Origin: Methylophaga nitratireducenticrescens
Lineage (GTDB): Bacteria; Pseudomonadota; Gammaproteobacteria; Nitrosococcales; Methylophagaceae
Reading direction: 5' to 3'
Assembly: GCF_000260985.4 (NCBI RefSeq)
Contig: NC_017857.3
Location: forward strand, 1,798,001 to 1,862,000
DNA: 64,000 bases
Numbering within the stretch: position 1 is the stretch's first letter; each line of letters starts with the position of its first letter. The translations under genes were made by a program, and so were the position numbers. Below, piece after piece: positions 62,880 through 64,000 of the stretch. The notes beneath the pieces were generated by a model. The model saw only the letters and a list, made by a program, of their open reading frames with translations, ran no database searches and was not told the origin of the DNA.

Positions 62880-62999
62880 ATGAATATAGACAATTTGTTA
62901 TCAGAATCAAAAATATTTCTCTTACTGAGGAAGTATGGTCGGCTGTTATTCATTAATGATAAGAATGACCTGTTTCTCAATTTAGGTATCCGAACATGA
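62880..62999 (+). CDS. Tiny ORF, 39 aa, coupled to the next gene
   Basis: Short frame MNIDNLLSESKIFLLLRKYG and on to NDLFLNLGIRT, starting 8 bases after the adaptor stop behind AAAGG, and ending in ATGA shared with the start of the membrane-protein gene. The exact coupling suggests it is translated, perhaps to lead ribosomes into the next gene. No known family. Confidence 0.4.
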   Translation: MNIDNLLSESKIFLLLRKYGRLLFINDKNDLFLNLGIRT

Positions 63000-63625
63000 T
63001 AGGTCTTGTATTACCGGTTCTGATTTTATTTCTGGTTTTCTACATCTGGCTTTCTGTGAAAATAGTCCGAAGTGCAGTCAATTATTCCAAAGAAGTGGGT
63101 GGTAATCATGTGCTTGCAGGCTGGGGGGCCGGCATCTTTATGTACTCATTGATTCTTTGGGATTTTATTCCGACACATGCCATGCATCAATATTACTGTG
63201 CTACAGAGGGTGGCTTCACCGTTTACAAATCTCTGGAGCAGTGGAAGCAGGAAAATCCTGGTGTGGCCGAGACCTTGACACCAATCGACAGAGGGCCTTG
63301 GATAAAGAAAGGCAACTTAACGCAAGTACCCCTCAACCAGCGATTTACTTGGGAATTTGAATCATCTATTCACCCATTGAAAATTCATGAACGTGATGAA
63401 CGACTGATAGATAGTAAAACAGGAGAAGTACTGGCGAGATATGTTGATTTTAATACCGGAGTCGGGAACCCACTCGTGGCAGATGACTCGCTCAGAGATT
63501 ACAAGTGGTGGTTGAAAGTAAACACATGTGAGTCAGGAAATAAAAAAAGGACTAGACCCCAAAAGTACCAGTTTAATAGACAAATGACTTTGTTTAAATT
63601 TTTATATCAAAAGGAGTATAACTAA
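62996..63625 (+). CDS. Membrane protein of the secretion operon, 209 aa
   Basis: Not firmly recognised. Two N-terminal membrane segments (LVLPVLILFLVFYIWLSV and GWGAGIFMYSLILWDFI), then a soluble domain with YYCATEGGFTVYKSLEQWK, a pattern I associate with small proteins next to secreted lipase-like cargo. The stop and the next ATG share TAATG. Possibly an immunity or assembly factor for the cargo; this is inference. Confidence 0.65.
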   Translation: MIGLVLPVLILFLVFYIWLSVKIVRSAVNYSKEVGGNHVLAGWGAGIFMYSLILWDFIPTHAMHQYYCATEGGFTVYKSLEQWKQENPGVAETLTPIDRGPWIKKGNLTQVPLNQRFTWEFESSIHPLKIHERDERLIDSKTGEVLARYVDFNTGVGNPLVADDSLRDYKWWLKVNTCESGNKKRTRPQKYQFNRQMTLFKFLYQKEYN

Positions 63626-64000
63626 TGGCAACACGGATGTTATTTGAGCAAGCTTTATTAGCTGAAGCTTCTTATGCAGACTTTAGTAATGTTGATAATG
63701 AAGAAAACTATATAGCTGCACTTAGAGATAACGGATTTTCGGCAACCCAAGCGAAAGAGTTTGTGGATGAATGGACAATTGTCGCTCATCAACCAAACAC
63801 ATGGTCAGGATTATCGGTTACGGTTTTCGAGAATAAAAGTGGTGAAAAGGCATTGTCTGTTCGGGGAACCGATAACCCATACGATTTTATTACTGATCTT
63901 GGTATTTTTGAAGGTGTAACCCCAGACCAGACTAGTCAATATCAGGAACTCAAAGCACTCGTTGATGGTTGGCTTGGGGATGGCACGCTTGAGCCAGGTT
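63625..64000 (+). CDS. Lipase-like, probably RTX-type cargo protein (3' end beyond window)
   Basis: Start ATG at 63625 follows AAGGAG (63611-63616). The 125 residues in view (MATRMLFEQALLAEASYADF; LSVTVFENKSGEKALSVRGTD; PYDFITDLGIFEGVTPDQ) match the N-terminus of class 3 lipase/Mbeg1-like domains found at the front of type I-secreted RTX proteins. No signal peptide, as expected for this route. RTX repeats and the secretion signal would lie outside the window. Confidence 0.75.
   Translation, partial: MATRMLFEQALLAEASYADFSNVDNEENYIAALRDNGFSATQAKEFVDEWTIVAHQPNTWSGLSVTVFENKSGEKALSVRGTDNPYDFITDLGIFEGVTPDQTSQYQELKALVDGWLGDGTLEPG

Noticed and set aside
1-64000. tRNA, rRNA, integrase or phage genes
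   Set aside because: No cloverleaf, rRNA segment, tyrosine or serine integrase motif, or phage structural gene was seen.

Overview
The window looks like accessory-rich DNA from a free-living, low-to-mid GC gammaproteobacterium. Supporting signs are NnrS, an OhrR-type regulator, periplasmic Cop/Cus copper systems, type I secretion, a TAT-exported multicopper oxidase and REP-like palindromes. A marine methylotroph such as Methylophaga would fit the style, but that is a guess; there is no rRNA, tRNA or other marker to fix the taxon.

Region 1 (1-13.7 kb) is mixed chromosomal content: an unrecognised membrane/SH3-like ORF and an M48 metalloprotease, a dienelactone hydrolase, a NERD-domain protein, a PTS-EIIC/EAL fusion phosphodiesterase, a lipoprotein, a soluble NarL-type two-component pair downstream of a DapA-family aldolase/lyase, a divergent LysR regulator, NnrS, and an OhrR/MarR regulator facing a small exported protein. 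Region 2 (13.9-22.0 kb) is a Tn7-like transposition module read right to left: an unknown 335-aa gene, tnsA, tnsB, tnsC and tniQ. It is preceded on its left by three motifs spaced exactly 32 bp apart and faced on its right by an unknown divergent gene. I could not fix the element ends.

Region 3 (22.2-48.6 kb) is a copper/silver resistance island with visible decay. The live genes are copSR, a cytochrome c, copA (multicopper oxidase), copB, a YHS-domain protein, DUF2933 and DUF5676 membrane proteins, Met/His-rich periplasmic proteins, a Cu-type P-ATPase with non-canonical metal-binding motifs, and cusCBA-cusF, in which CusB carries a tandem pair of CusF-like domains. Interspersed are relics of a czcA/cusA gene, a DUF2933 gene, a second copy of the ATP-grasp gene, a small membrane protein gene with two stops, and a peroxiredoxin cut just before its catalytic cysteine. 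A 16-bp box (consensus ATTACAAAAWCGTAAT) occurs upstream of copR and upstream of the cus operon and is the likely CopR operator.

Region 4 (49.2-58.8 kb) is a defence-like island. A five-gene plus-strand cluster (unknown 314-aa protein, Lon-type AAA+ ATPase without protease domain, 97-aa protein, zinc-ribbon-like 137-aa protein, metallophosphoesterase) converges with a complete type II CBASS operon on the minus strand: an 82-aa repeat protein, an HNH-SAVED effector with an unusual N-terminal extension, a CD-NTase, an E1/E2 Cap2 and a JAMM Cap3. The five-gene cluster is the best candidate here for an undescribed system.

Region 5 (59.2-64.0 kb) is a type I secretion operon: HlyB-like ABC exporter, HlyD-like adaptor, a 39-aa ORF, a two-segment membrane protein, and the start of a lipase-like, probably RTX-type cargo protein cut by the window edge.
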